64,000 nucleotides of DNA from CAZBRS01 sp964494475. Its GTDB lineage: Bacteria; Myxococcota_A; UBA9042; CAZBRS01. The DNA lies in NCBI GenBank assembly GCA_964494475.1, contig CAZBRS010000026.1:13760-77759 (forward strand), in the 5' to 3' direction. Under the pieces are notes generated by a model, which had not been told where the DNA came from, did no database searches, and saw only the letters and a list, made by a program, of their open reading frames with translations. Made by a program: the position numbers and the translations under genes. Below are positions 43,866-53,020 of this stretch, piece after piece (within the stretch, counting starts at the first letter, position 1; the number at the start of each line of letters is the position of its first letter).

Positions 43866-44525
43866 ATGGCGTTCACGAAGACCCAGCTCGCGTCCTTCAT
43901 CGATCACACGGTCCTGAAGCCCATGGAGGGGAGGTCGGCCCTCGAGAAGCTCTGCGCCGAGGCGCGGGAGCATGCCTTCTTCGCCGTGTGCGTCAACCCC
44001 GCGTGGGTTTCACTGTGCCATGACCTGCTGGCCGGCTCGCCCGTCAAGCTTGCCGTGGTCGCGGGCTTCCCGCTGGGCGCCAACCGCAGCGACGTGAAGG
44101 CCTTCGAGGCCGCGCGCGCGGTCGACGACGGCGCCGACGAGATCGACATGGTGCTGAACGTGGGCGCTCTCCGCGACGGCGACACCGCGTACGTCGAGGC
44201 CGATATCCGGGCCGTCGTGAAGGCCTCGGCGGGGCGCCTCGTGAAGGTGATCTTCGAGACCTGCTACCTGACCGACGAGCAGATCGTCACGGCCTGCAAG
44301 CTGTCGGTGAACGCCGGGGCCCGCTACGTGAAGACCAGCACCGGCTTCGGCAGCGCCGGCGCCACCGCGGCCCACATCGCGCTCATGCGCCGGGAGGTCG
44401 GGCCGTCGATCGGCGTGAAGGCCTCGGGGGGCGTGAAGACGCTCCAGGCCGCCCTGGCCATGATCGAGGCCGGCGCCAGCCGCATCGGCACCAGCTCGGG
44501 CATCGACATCGTCAAGGCACTGTAG
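43866..44525 (+). CDS. deoC: deoxyribose-phosphate aldolase
   Basis: DeoC cleaves 2-deoxyribose-5-phosphate to glyceraldehyde-3-phosphate and acetaldehyde in deoxynucleoside catabolism. IDHTVLKPM, VCVNPAWV, EIDMVLNVGAL, KVIFETCYL and the Schiff-base Lys156 in RYVKTSTGFG are present. GVKASGGVKTL supplies the second lysine. It is 219 aa, matching the short bacterial form. It has its own promoter and is convergent with the M28 peptidase gene, with 18 bp between the stops. Confidence 0.96.
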   Translation: MAFTKTQLASFIDHTVLKPMEGRSALEKLCAEAREHAFFAVCVNPAWVSLCHDLLAGSPVKLAVVAGFPLGANRSDVKAFEAARAVDDGADEIDMVLNVGALRDGDTAYVEADIRAVVKASAGRLVKVIFETCYLTDEQIVTACKLSVNAGARYVKTSTGFGSAGATAAHIALMRREVGPSIGVKASGGVKTLQAALAMIEAGASRIGTSSGIDIVKAL

Positions 44526-44543
44526 GATCGGGTCCGCCGCTCG

Positions 44544-45716
44544 TCATCGGCCCGGGTGAGCCGGGCGCAGGCCGAGCACCTCGGCCGCCGACCCCACCAG
44601 CCCACGCACGCCGCCCACCGCGAAGGCCACGTCGAGCGTGGCCACGGTGTCGGGTCCTCCCGCGCAGTGCAGGTAGGGGTTCCGCAGGGGCCCGGTGTCC
44701 GACACGGCCAGCGCGCTGAAGCCGGCCTCCCAGAAGGCCGCGTGGTCCGAGTTGCGCAACGACGCGGCCTCGTCCGAGAGCTTCAGCGCGTCGGGTATTT
44801 TGAGCACGTAGGTCTTGCTGCCGGCCTCGGTGGCGTACGCTGCGAAGTGGTTCGCGGCCACCAGGTGCGCCGGGTCGGCCAGGATGGCCAGGAAGTCGCC
44901 CTTCGCGCCCCCCTCCTGCACCTCCTTGTACGCCGCCGGCGCCAGCAGCTGGATCTCGGGGGGCATCTCCTGCGCGCCCGGAGTGGCGTCGACGTAGCCG
45001 ATCATGTCGAGGGTGTAGACCGCCACCAGATCCTCGCCCTCGTCCCTGGCCCGCTCGGCGTAGGCGGCCGAGCCCAGCAGGCCGAGCTCCTCGCCGTCCC
45101 AGCAGGCCACCACCAGGGTGCGCTCCCAGGTGGCCAGCGACAGCACGCGCGCGGCGCCCAGCACGGCCGCCACGCCGCTGGCGTTGTCGTCGGCGCCGGG
45201 GCAGCCCTCGATGTGGTCGGCGTGGGCCGACAGCAGCACGCGCTCGGAGGCGCGGGTGGTGCCCGGGAGCACGCCGATGACGTTCTCGCCCTCGGCGAAG
45301 GGCTGGCGCAGGACCGCGAAGCCGGCGGCGGCGAAGACCTGCTCGCAGTGGGCCCGCACGACCTCGAGACCGGCGCTGTAGGCGGGCCGCTCGCGCGTCA
45401 CGAGGGCGAGGTCGGCGGCGTAGGTCGCGGGGTCGACGCAGGCGGCCAGTTCGGCGGGGCTGCTCGTGCGGCAGCCGGGCTCGCTGACGTCGGTCGAGTC
45501 GGAGGCGTCCCCCCCGACGTCGTCGGGCCCGGGGGGCAACTCGGAGGCGTCGGCCTCGTCCGGGTCGGACGCCCGGTCGGCGTCAGCGACCGTGTCGGCG
45601 ATCACGGGCACGTCGATCGCGTCGTGCCCGCTCACGTCGCCCGATCCACGGTCGCCCTCGGCCGCGCAGGCCGTCGCCAGCACCAGGACGAGCCCCACGA
45701 TCCGCGAGGTCTTCAT
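44544..45716 (-). CDS. M28 family metallopeptidase lipoprotein
   Basis: MKTSRIVGLVLVLATAC is a lipoprotein signal (Cys17), followed by a long Asp-rich linker (~25-80). The catalytic domain is that of M28 zinc aminopeptidases: His165 in SAHADHIEG, bridging Asp176/177 in GADDNASG, Glu209/210 in CWDGEELGLLGS, Asp237 in LDMIGY and His325 in NSDHAAFWEAG. All expected zinc ligands are present, so it should be active at the cell surface. The length is 390 aa. Its promoter is back to back with that of prs. Confidence 0.93.
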   Translation of the reverse strand: MKTSRIVGLVLVLATACAAEGDRGSGDVSGHDAIDVPVIADTVADADRASDPDEADASELPPGPDDVGGDASDSTDVSEPGCRTSSPAELAACVDPATYAADLALVTRERPAYSAGLEVVRAHCEQVFAAAGFAVLRQPFAEGENVIGVLPGTTRASERVLLSAHADHIEGCPGADDNASGVAAVLGAARVLSLATWERTLVVACWDGEELGLLGSAAYAERARDEGEDLVAVYTLDMIGYVDATPGAQEMPPEIQLLAPAAYKEVQEGGAKGDFLAILADPAHLVAANHFAAYATEAGSKTYVLKIPDALKLSDEAASLRNSDHAAFWEAGFSALAVSDTGPLRNPYLHCAGGPDTVATLDVAFAVGGVRGLVGSAAEVLGLRPAHPGR

Positions 45717-45745
45717 CGCGCATCCCCGCCAGCAGACTGGCCCCC

Positions 45746-45774
45746 AGCGTACGCGCGCCGCCGCCTGCCGTCAA
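45746..45774 (-). promoter_or_regulatory. sigma70-like promoter of the M28 peptidase gene
   Basis: TTGACG, 17 bases, then TACGCT on the minus strand, with the -10 box 30 bp before the ATG at 45716. Confidence 0.5.
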
Positions 45775-45788
45775 ACGCGAGCCGCGCG

Positions 45789-45816
45789 TTGACACGGGGG
45801 CCCGGTTGCCTGTAAT
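45789..45816 (+). promoter_or_regulatory. sigma70-like promoter of prs
   Basis: A consensus TTGACA, 16 bases, then TGTAAT, ending 29 bp before the ATG at 45845. It is divergent from the peptidase promoter, with 14 bp between the -35 boxes. Confidence 0.6.
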
Positions 45817-45844
45817 AGGGGCAAACCACCTGGGGAGGGGCGCC

Positions 45845-46807
45845 ATGTACGGTGAGCTCAAGATCCTGGCCGGCTCGTCGCATCCGAAGCTCGTCGAGGA
45901 GATCGCGCGTCACATCGGCATCGCGCCCACGCCCATCGACGTGGTGCACTTCAAGAACGACAACATGATGGTCCAGATCATGGACAACGTGCGCGGCAAG
46001 GATGTGTTCTACATCCAGACCTCGTGCCGCCCCGTGTCCGACAACCTGGTCGAGACGCTCATCACCCTCGACGCGCTCAAGCACTCGTCGGCGGGCCGCA
46101 TCACCGCCGTGCTGCCGTACCTGCCCTACGTGCGCTCCGACAAGAAGGACCAGCCCCGCATCAGCATCGCCGCGCGCCTCATGGCCGACCTCATCGAGAC
46201 GGCCGGCGCCCACCGCGTGCTGACCATGGACCTGCACGCCTCGCAGATCCAGGGCTTCTTCCGCATCCCGGTCGACCACCTGAAGGCCGTCAACACGCTC
46301 TCGTCGTACTACAAGGCCAAGGACCTCGACGACTGGGTGGTGGTGGCCAGCGACATCGGCGAGATGAAGGAGGTGGCGCCCTACGCCAACCGCCTCGACC
46401 TGCCCATCGCGGTCATCGACAAGCGCCGCACGGGCAACGACGACAAGAGCGCCGTGCGCTCGATCGTGGGCGAGGTCAAGGACAAGCACTGCCTGCTCAT
46501 CGACGACGAGATCGCGACCGCCGGCACCATGTGCAACGCGGCGGCCTTCCTCATGGACTGCGGCGCCCGATCGGTGCGCGGCGCGGCCACCCACGGCGTG
46601 CTCGAGGGCGACGCGCTCGAGAAGATCGCGGCCTCGCCCCTGAAGGAGCTCATGGTGACCAACACCATCCCCGTGGGCGACAAACAGAAAAAGTTGAAGA
46701 AGATCAAGGTTCTGTCGGTGGCGGGCCTCTTCGGCGATGCCATCATGCGCATTCACAACGGCGACTCGATCAGCGTGCTGTTCGACGATCCCGCCCACGA
46801 CGAGTGA
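45845..46807 (+). CDS. prs: ribose-phosphate pyrophosphokinase
   Basis: The enzyme makes phosphoribosyl pyrophosphate from ribose-5-phosphate and ATP for nucleotide, His and Trp synthesis. The ATG at 45845 has GGGGAGGGG upstream. Motifs are AGSSHPKLVEEIARHIG, TSCRPVSDNLVETLITLDAL, YVRSDKKDQPRISIAARLMA, VLTMDLHASQIQGFF and the PRPP loop LLIDDEIATAGTM. The N-terminal MYGELKILAGSSHPKL differs slightly from the classical KIFAGNAxPxLA, placing it in a divergent branch. It is 320 aa. A cysteine desulfurase gene begins 8 bp after its stop. Confidence 0.94.
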   Translation: MYGELKILAGSSHPKLVEEIARHIGIAPTPIDVVHFKNDNMMVQIMDNVRGKDVFYIQTSCRPVSDNLVETLITLDALKHSSAGRITAVLPYLPYVRSDKKDQPRISIAARLMADLIETAGAHRVLTMDLHASQIQGFFRIPVDHLKAVNTLSSYYKAKDLDDWVVVASDIGEMKEVAPYANRLDLPIAVIDKRRTGNDDKSAVRSIVGEVKDKHCLLIDDEIATAGTMCNAAAFLMDCGARSVRGAATHGVLEGDALEKIAASPLKELMVTNTIPVGDKQKKLKKIKVLSVAGLFGDAIMRIHNGDSISVLFDDPAHDE

Positions 46808-46815
46808 TTCGCTCC

Positions 46816-47958
46816 ATGACCTCGCCCATCTATTGGGACAACGCGGCCACCACCCGGCCGTTCCCCGAGCTCCTCTCTCCCTCGTGGCTGACCTCGTTGC
46901 CGTGGGGCAACCCCTCGTCGGCCCACGGGGCGGGCCTCGCCGCCAGGCAGGCGCTCGACGGGGCCCGCGAGGTGGTGAAGCGGGCGCTCGGCACCAGCAA
47001 GGGCAACGTGATCGTCACCTCGGGCGGCAGCGAGTCCAACCGCGTGGCGGTGCTCGGCGTGGCCGCGCTGCCCCCGCGCCCGGGCAACGTGGTGCTGAAC
47101 CGCGTCGAGCACCCCAGCGTGCGCGGCCTCTCGGGCGCGATCGAGCAGCTCGGCGTCGAGGTGCGCTTCGCCCCGAACGATCGTGACGGCCGCGTCGACC
47201 CCGACCGGCTGGCCCAGTTGGTCGACGACGGCACCATGCTCGTGTCGGTGCAGGCTGTGAACAACGAGCTCGGCACCGTCCAGCCCCTCGCCGACATCGC
47301 CCGGGCTGCCCGGGCCTGCAAGCGCGGCGTGCAGTTGCACGTCGACGCCGTGCAGGGATTTTTGAAGGTGCCCCTCGACGTCGACGGTTGGGGGCTCGAT
47401 CTCGTGTCGATCAGCGCGCACAAATTCCACGGGCCGAAGGGCAGCGGGGCGCTGTGGGTGCGCGATCCGCGGCGCCTGAAGCCGGTCTGCTCGGGCGGCT
47501 CGCAGGAGGAGGGGCTCCGGCCCGGCACGCAGAACGTGCCCGGCTTCCTCGGGCTCGCGAAGGCCATCGAGCTCTGGCAAGAGTGGTCCGAGATGGGGCT
47601 CTTTGAGATGCGGGCCCGGCGCGCGCGCTTCGTGGCCGAGGTGCTGGCGCGGATCCCGGATGCGCGCGTGAACGGCGGCCCCGACGTGGCGCCCCACATC
47701 GCCAGCCTCAGCTTTCCGGGCGCGCGGGCCGAGCTGCTGCTGCACGCGCTCGACGAGCGCGGCGTGCTGGTCTCGGCCGGGGCGGCGTGCCGCTCGGGCG
47801 AGAAGGGCCCCAGCGCGGTGTTGAAGGCCGTGGGGCACACCGAAGACCGGGGTACGTTGCGCTTCTCGTGGGGCCTCTTCCACGACGAGGGCGAGGTCGA
47901 GCGCGTCGTGTCGGCGCTCGAGGCGGTCGTGGCCGAGGTGCGGGAGGTGTCGACGTGA
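46816..47958 (+). CDS. NifS/IscS-type cysteine desulfurase
   Basis: The PLP enzyme removes sulfur from cysteine as a persulfide. YWDNAATTRPFPE is the typical N-terminus, PLP Lys203 is in SISAHKFHGPKGSGAL, and the persulfide Cys325 is in VSAGAACRSGEKGPSAVL. The SGxxC-type short loop is of the group I kind. It is 380 aa. The stop overlaps the GTG start of thiI (GTGA). This tight pairing matches the Bacillus nifZ-thiI arrangement, where a dedicated desulfurase feeds ThiI. A role in the distant nitrogenase-like operon is not indicated. Confidence 0.93.
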   Translation: MTSPIYWDNAATTRPFPELLSPSWLTSLPWGNPSSAHGAGLAARQALDGAREVVKRALGTSKGNVIVTSGGSESNRVAVLGVAALPPRPGNVVLNRVEHPSVRGLSGAIEQLGVEVRFAPNDRDGRVDPDRLAQLVDDGTMLVSVQAVNNELGTVQPLADIARAARACKRGVQLHVDAVQGFLKVPLDVDGWGLDLVSISAHKFHGPKGSGALWVRDPRRLKPVCSGGSQEEGLRPGTQNVPGFLGLAKAIELWQEWSEMGLFEMRARRARFVAEVLARIPDARVNGGPDVAPHIASLSFPGARAELLLHALDERGVLVSAGAACRSGEKGPSAVLKAVGHTEDRGTLRFSWGLFHDEGEVERVVSALEAVVAEVREVST

Positions 47959-49160
47959 ACGACGGAATGGGCGTGATCCTCAAGGTGGGCGAGCTCTTCC
48001 TGAAGGCGGGGACGCGCCACCGCTTCATGCGCCAGCTGCGCGAGAACGCACGGCGGGTGCTGGCGCCCTTCCCCGAGGTGCGCGTCGAGAAGCCGTACGG
48101 CGTGGTGCTGATCCGCCTGGTGCAGCCCATGACCGACGAGCGCTTCGCCGCCATGCTCGACGTGCTCACCCGCCTGTTCGGCGTGGCGCGCGTGCTGCCG
48201 GCGCGGCTGGTCGCGCCCGTGCTGGCCGAGGTGCTCGCGGCGGCCCTGGTCGAGGTCGAGGCCGCCGTGCAGCGCGCGGGTCGCGACGACCTCGCCTTCC
48301 GCCTCAGCGTGAAGCGCGCCGACAAGCGCTTTCAGCCGCCCTCGGCGGGCATCATCGACGCGGTCGCCACGGCGGTGGTCGATCGCTTCCCGCGCTTCCA
48401 CGTCGATCTAACGCACCACGACCTCGATCTGCACGTCGAAGTGCGCGAGGAGGTGGCCTACGTCTACGCCCAGAGCCTGAAGGGCGCCGGCGGCCTGCCC
48501 GTGGGCTCCAGCGGGGCCCTGACGCTGCTGCTCTCGGGCGGCATCGACTCGCCCGTGGCCGGGTGGTTCGGCATGAAGCGCGGCTGCCACGTGCGCGGCA
48601 TCTACTTCGACTCGTTCCCGCTCATCGGCCGTGAGGCGCGCGCCAAGGTCGAGAAGCTCGCGGCCCTTCTGGCCCGCTACCAGGGCGGCTTCCACCTCAC
48701 GGTGGTGCCCTTCGCCGAGGTGCAGAAGTTCTTCAAGAAGGAGGCCCCGCTGCGCGAGTTGGTGCTGCTCTACCGCCGCTCCATGTACCGCCTCGCGGAC
48801 CGGCACCGCCGCGAGAACGGGGCCGGCGCGCTGCTCACGGGCGACAACCTCGGCCAGGTGGCCAGCCAGACGTTGCCGAACCTCAAGTGCCTCGACGACG
48901 CGGTCGACACCCTGGTCCTCCGGCCGTTGATCGGCTTCGACAAGAGCGACACCGTCGAGCTGTCGCGGGCCCACGGCTTCTTCGACGTCTCGACCGAGGC
49001 CGCCGAAGACGCCTGCTCGCTCTTCATGCCCCTGCACCCGCAGCTCTCGGGCAAGGCCGAGTTCCACCGCGCCATCGAGGAGCGCCTGGGCGAGGCCCTC
49101 GCGAAGCTCGAGGACGAGGCCTGGGCGAAGCGGGAGGAGAAGGCGTTCGGGCTCCCCTAG
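47955..49160 (+). CDS. thiI: tRNA 4-thiouridine synthetase
   Basis: ThiI adenylates uridine 8 of tRNA and inserts sulfur to make 4-thiouridine. The GTG start overlaps the desulfurase stop. VILKVGELFLKAGTRHRFMR is the N-terminal ferredoxin-like domain. A THUMP domain spans ~60-170 with LAFRLSVKRADKRFQ. The PP-loop SGGIDSP is at 194-200, and LLTGDNLGQVASQTL follows. At 401 aa it lacks the C-terminal rhodanese domain of E. coli ThiI, as in firmicute forms that use a dedicated desulfurase. Downstream 49161-49371 is non-coding, with a promoter for the glycosyltransferase. Confidence 0.95.
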   Translation: MNDGMGVILKVGELFLKAGTRHRFMRQLRENARRVLAPFPEVRVEKPYGVVLIRLVQPMTDERFAAMLDVLTRLFGVARVLPARLVAPVLAEVLAAALVEVEAAVQRAGRDDLAFRLSVKRADKRFQPPSAGIIDAVATAVVDRFPRFHVDLTHHDLDLHVEVREEVAYVYAQSLKGAGGLPVGSSGALTLLLSGGIDSPVAGWFGMKRGCHVRGIYFDSFPLIGREARAKVEKLAALLARYQGGFHLTVVPFAEVQKFFKKEAPLRELVLLYRRSMYRLADRHRRENGAGALLTGDNLGQVASQTLPNLKCLDDAVDTLVLRPLIGFDKSDTVELSRAHGFFDVSTEAAEDACSLFMPLHPQLSGKAEFHRAIEERLGEALAKLEDEAWAKREEKAFGLP

Positions 49161-49265
49161 CCGACCTGGAGACCGGAGACCGGAGACCGAGTCCGGCAGG
49201 GACTCCGCCGTCGTCACCGCGCGCTCCTATCCGCGGCGGGCCTGTGAGCGACAGGTCCCCGTTGC

Positions 49266-49294
49266 TTGACCGGGTCGTTGCGCGTGACTATACT
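49266..49294 (+). promoter_or_regulatory. strong sigma70-like promoter of the glycosyltransferase operon
   Basis: TTGACC, 17 bases, then TATACT, the best -10 match in the window. Initiation is predicted near 49301. Confidence 0.7.
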
Positions 49295-49371
49295 CCCAGC
49301 CTGCCAGCAGGCGACCGGCCGGCCGCTCTCGAGTGCCGGCCCGAGGAACGGCCCGAATTGAAGGCGGGAAC

Positions 49372-50133
49372 TTGGCAGACGATGTCGGCGTGCCCGTCAG
49401 GCCCTCGATCTCGGTGTTCGTACCGGCCTATAACGAGGGGCCGCGCATCCGCGCCAGTGTGACGACGCTCGAGTCCTTCCTCGCCGGCGCCTTCGATCGC
49501 TACGAGGTGGTCGTCGTCGACGATGGGTCGACCGACGATACCGCCGACCAGGTCCGAGCCGTCACGTCGGCGCACGTCCGGCTGCGAGGCTTCACTCCCG
49601 GGCGCTCCTGGCGCGAAAACCTGGCCGTGGCCATGCTCGAGTCCGCATCCGACGTGGTCGCCTTCGTCGACGCCGACCTCTCCCCCGACATTCGCGCTCT
49701 GCCAACGTTGGTGTCGGCCTTGCAGGCGGGCGCCGACGTAGCCGTCGGGAGCCGTCGGCTCGCGGCGTCGGCGTGCGAGCGACGGCGCACGCGCAAGGTC
49801 GTGAGCGCGGTCTACAACGGGTCCCTGCGCTGGCTGTTCGCCAGCCCGGTACACGACTGCCAGTGTGGCTTGAAGGCCTTCCGGCCCGCCGTTCTGCGGC
49901 GCCTGGTCGGCGAGATGGGGGCTCCCGGCAGGCTGCGCCGGGGCTGGTTCTGGGACGGAGAGCTCCTCATCCGCGCTCGGCGCCAGGGCTACCGGGTCGT
50001 CGAGGTGCCGGTGCGCTGGCTCGAGTCCCCGAGCAGCAGCTACTTCCTGCCCGCGCAGGTGGCCCTCGTCCCCTACATCCTGTGGCTGCGCGTCCGCCTG
50101 TCCCTGCCATCATCGAAGCCCCATCGTGACTGA
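49372..50133 (+). CDS. family 2 glycosyltransferase (dolichyl-phosphate-mannose-synthase-like)
   Basis: It transfers a sugar, probably to a polyprenyl phosphate carrier at the inner membrane. ISVFVPAYNEGPRI, VVVVDDGSTDDTAD and AFVDADLSPDIRAL are the GT2 nucleotide-sugar and metal motifs. VHDCQCGLKAFRPAVL and GWFWDGELLIRARRQGYRVVEVPV match polyprenyl-phosphate transferases. The start is uncertain: TTG 49372 has AAGGCGGG upstream, and GTG 49333 is an in-frame alternative without a ribosome site. It is about 253 aa with no long C-terminal membrane part. It overlaps the next membrane protein gene by 8 bp, a common carrier-sugar synthase plus GT-C pairing. Confidence 0.88.
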   Translation: MADDVGVPVRPSISVFVPAYNEGPRIRASVTTLESFLAGAFDRYEVVVVDDGSTDDTADQVRAVTSAHVRLRGFTPGRSWRENLAVAMLESASDVVAFVDADLSPDIRALPTLVSALQAGADVAVGSRRLAASACERRRTRKVVSAVYNGSLRWLFASPVHDCQCGLKAFRPAVLRRLVGEMGAPGRLRRGWFWDGELLIRARRQGYRVVEVPVRWLESPSSSYFLPAQVALVPYILWLRVRLSLPSSKPHRD

Positions 50134-52049
50134 TCGGCGAGCCCTCCGGCTGGCGGCCGACGTGATCTTCTACGCGGCGCTGGCGACCTTTCTTTTCATG
50201 GCGGCGGCGCGGAACATCTACAGCCTCGATCCTCCCCTCAACGGGGACACCAGCCGCGACTTCCTGCTGGCACACCAGTGCCTCGAGGGCGAGACGTGCT
50301 TCCTGAAGGGGGCGCGCACGTCGACGCGCTTCCTGTCGCACAGCGGCATGTGGGTGCTCCACCTGGCCACCGCCGAGTGGCTGGGGCTGTCGGTGCCCGA
50401 CGTCTACCTGCTGGCCCTGGCGCTCTTCGTCGCGGCGCAGGTGCTGCTCGTGTTCTTCCAGGAGCGTCTGTTCGGAGGCGACTGGCTCTCGCGACGACTG
50501 CGCGCGGCCGTGGTGGCGTCCGTGTTCGCCGCCACGGGCTCGTCGTCCGACCTCAGCGACATGTTCGCCGCCATCCAGTGCCCCCTGCCCTCGGCCGCGC
50601 TCGTCGTGGCGACGGTCACGGCGGTTCGCACGCGCAGCGCTTGGGCGTGGCTGACGGCCGCCCTGTCGTTCTCCCTCGTGATCCAGGGACACGCCGCCGG
50701 GGGCCTGTATCTCCCGGTGCTGGCCGGACTCTACCTCTGGAGGCCCCCGGGCGCGACCGCTCCGCGTGGCGCTGGGAGGCTCGGCCGTGATGCTCGGCTC
50801 GATCCTGCTGCTGTCGCGCGACGCCGCGTTGGAGTGGCCGAAGGCCCTGGCGGCGTTCGGGAGCGGCGGCGGCGGGGCCGCCTATATTCAGGCCGGGTTC
50901 GAGCCCTTCGCGTTCTTCGCGCTGGCCGTTGAAGGTGGTGTGGTTCTTCTGGTGGCCGCGCGCCTGCGCGGCTCGCTGGGCCCTGGCACCCTTGCGCTGC
51001 TGAGCCTGGGCGTGGTGCCGAGCCTCGTTCTTTATGGCGTGGTCACGGCGACCTGGTTTTCGCCCCACTACGCCAAGCCGTACCTCCTGGCCATGCGGCT
51101 GGTCGCCGGCCTGGCGCTGGTCGAGGTCAGCCTGCTGCTCGGACAGGGCCTCGGTCGGCTCCTGGCGTTACTGCCCCGGCTGCGCCTATCGTGGCTCGGC
51201 GCCCGGCTGCCTCAGGGTGCCCTCGGCCTGGCCCTGGCCGTGTCGTTCGGCGCTCCGACGCCGTTGAGCCCAGACTCCAGCGCCTTCCTCACCTACGGAG
51301 ACCTCGAGGCCCTGCTGCCGCCACTGCGGCGCGCCGGCATCGTGTCACTTGAGGACGCCTTCGTGCGCCTCGGGGGCCCGGAGCGGCTGAACCTCGCCAG
51401 CAACCTGCACCTGAAGCTGCCACGCCGCCGCCCGGCCTCGGCCGGTGACCCCGCCGGACTGCCCCTCGTCCAGGTGTGGAAGAGACAGACGCCGCCACCC
51501 GCGCCTGTCCCGGCGGGGTGGACCCGAATCGATCGTGGCGAACGCGGCAATCTGCTCGTCGTCCCGGTTACCCCGTCGATCGACGGGCGCAACCTCACCG
51601 TCACGTGCGATCACGGAGACGGTCGCGCGGTCGAGCGCTGGGCGGGGTCGTTCGCGTACATCGGCTGCGAGACGCCGCAGTCGTGCGACGGCTCCGTCTG
51701 GTACGCTTCTCCGCTGCCGACCTGGCTGAACTGCCGCGCCTTGAGCCTCGAGCTGAGGGTCACGCCGCCTTCGGACTCTCCGGTCGCGATCTTCCCGTTC
51801 CGCGGCGTCGGTCGCCACGAACTGGACGCTCGGGTCACGACCGTGACCGGCCTGGAGGCCAGCCTCCGGCCGAACGGCGGCGCGGTCCTCGCGGGAGGGC
51901 AAGCGGGCCGCGAGGGCCTGGTTCGGGTCCTGTGGACCCTGCCGAGCGCGCTCGACCTCTCGTTGCCGCAGTTCGCCCAGGTGATGGAGGTGTCAATGCC
52001 CGAGGACGTCGACCCGGCCTGGTTGGACTACCTCGAGGCGCAGCCATGA
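50126..52049 (+). pseudogene. GT-C-like integral membrane protein, frameshifted
   Basis: Two frames together make one ~640-aa protein. The first frame (GTG 50126 onward) runs through several membrane helices (ADVIFYAALATFLFMAAARN, LLALALFVAAQVLLVFF, YLPVLAGLYLWRP). It loses coherence after the CCCCC run at 50744-50748. The next frame continues as RVALGGSAVMLGSILLLSRD with more helices (FFALAVEGGVVLLVAARL, GVVPSLVLYGVV) and a soluble C-terminal part ending LDYLEAQP. The layout (N-terminal helices, DTSRDFLLAHQCLEG loop, long C-terminal extracytoplasmic domain) suggests a lipid-linked-sugar transferase. Removing one C would restore a single frame, so this may be a base-calling error rather than a dead gene. 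It overlaps its neighbours on both sides. Confidence 0.65.
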
Positions 52050-52309
52050 GGCCGGTTCGAGGTGCGCTCGTCGGCCTGGTCCTGATGCTGCTGGCCCTGG
52101 GGCTCACGTTCGCACCGGCCCTGGCGGGGACGGTCCCGCCCCCGGCGCTCCAGGCCCCCGACATCTCCGGCGCCGATCAAGCCCTCTGGCCGTTGCCGTT
52201 CGCCATCGAGGCCGTGTTCTACCTCGTGAACTACGCGGCCCTGATCGCCGGGGTCGTGGCCTGCCTGTGGGTCGTGCGCCGCGCCGAGGACGAAGGCGGC
52301 CCAACGTGA
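52046..52309 (+). CDS. 87-aa small membrane protein
   Basis: The ATG overlaps the preceding stop (ATGA). An N-terminal hydrophobic segment (ALVGLVLMLLALGLTFAPALA) may be a signal peptide. A second helix (FYLVNYAALIAGVVACLWVV) precedes the charged tail RRAEDEGGPT. No family was recognised. It is the third gene of the glycosyltransferase unit and could be an accessory subunit of the membrane transferase. Confidence 0.65.
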   Translation: MRPVRGALVGLVLMLLALGLTFAPALAGTVPPPALQAPDISGADQALWPLPFAIEAVFYLVNYAALIAGVVACLWVVRRAEDEGGPT

Positions 52310-52393
52310 GGCGCGCGCTGGTGTTCGTCCCGGCCGGCCGTGCTCGCCACGATCTCATCCGGGGCGTCAGGACGTACGACAGGTCGCGCCTGG

Positions 52394-53005
52394 TCAAGCC
52401 GAGGTTCGACCCCGGCGCTTCACGGCCCACCGCACGAGCAGCACGACCGTCAGCACGGCCAGGGCGATCCAGACCGCCGTCGTGTACTGCCTGAACAGGG
52501 CCTCGAGGCGCTGCACGTTGGCGCCCACGGCCAGGCCCGCCGCCACGACCAGCGCGTTCCAGGCGGTCAGGCTCACGAGGCTCCAGAGGGCCACCTTCCA
52601 CCAGGGCAGGCGCGCGACCCCTGCGGCGACGAAGAAGAACGAGCGCACACCGGGCAGGAAGCGATTGAGCGCCACGTACGCCGCGCCGTGGGCACGGAAC
52701 CCGGCGGCCAGCGCGTCGAAGGCGTGGTGGCCCCGCTCGTGCAGCCGGCGACCCTGCCAGCGATAGAGCCACTCGCCGAGGAAGAAGACGAGCATGGAGC
52801 CCGCCAGGCTGCCGGCGGTGACGGCCCCGAAGACCAGCCAGAGCGGGGTTCCGGCGATGGGCACCAGCATGGCGCCGGCCAGCGTGACGGTGTCGCCGGG
52901 GAAGGGCGGGAACACGTACTCGATGATCGACGAGGCGAAGAGCACCAGCGCCGCCAGCCACGGGGGCACGGAGGCGAGCCAGTCGAGGGCGGCGGAGAGA
53001 TCCAT
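52394..53005 (-). CDS. DedA family (SNARE-associated) membrane protein
   Basis: It is a member of the DedA/VTT superfamily of lipid-scrambling or flippase-like inner-membrane proteins. IIEYVFPPFPGDTVTLAGAM carries the conserved acidic and PFPGD motifs, and RFLPGVRSFFFVAAGVA carries the second re-entrant motif. About five hydrophobic segments are visible. It is 203 aa, a standard length. It lies 15 bp downstream of the SerA-regulatory-domain gene in the same direction, and the two may be cotranscribed. Confidence 0.92.
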   Translation of the reverse strand: MDLSAALDWLASVPPWLAALVLFASSIIEYVFPPFPGDTVTLAGAMLVPIAGTPLWLVFGAVTAGSLAGSMLVFFLGEWLYRWQGRRLHERGHHAFDALAAGFRAHGAAYVALNRFLPGVRSFFFVAAGVARLPWWKVALWSLVSLTAWNALVVAAGLAVGANVQRLEALFRQYTTAVWIALAVLTVVLLVRWAVKRRGRTSA

Positions 53006-53020
53006 CGGGCGCCTCGCGGC

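Noticed and set aside
46816..47958. NifS-like desulfurase as part of a nitrogen-fixation system with the D-K-H operon
   Set aside because: It is coupled by GTGA overlap to thiI and lies about 8 kb away; tRNA thiolation is the simpler explanation.
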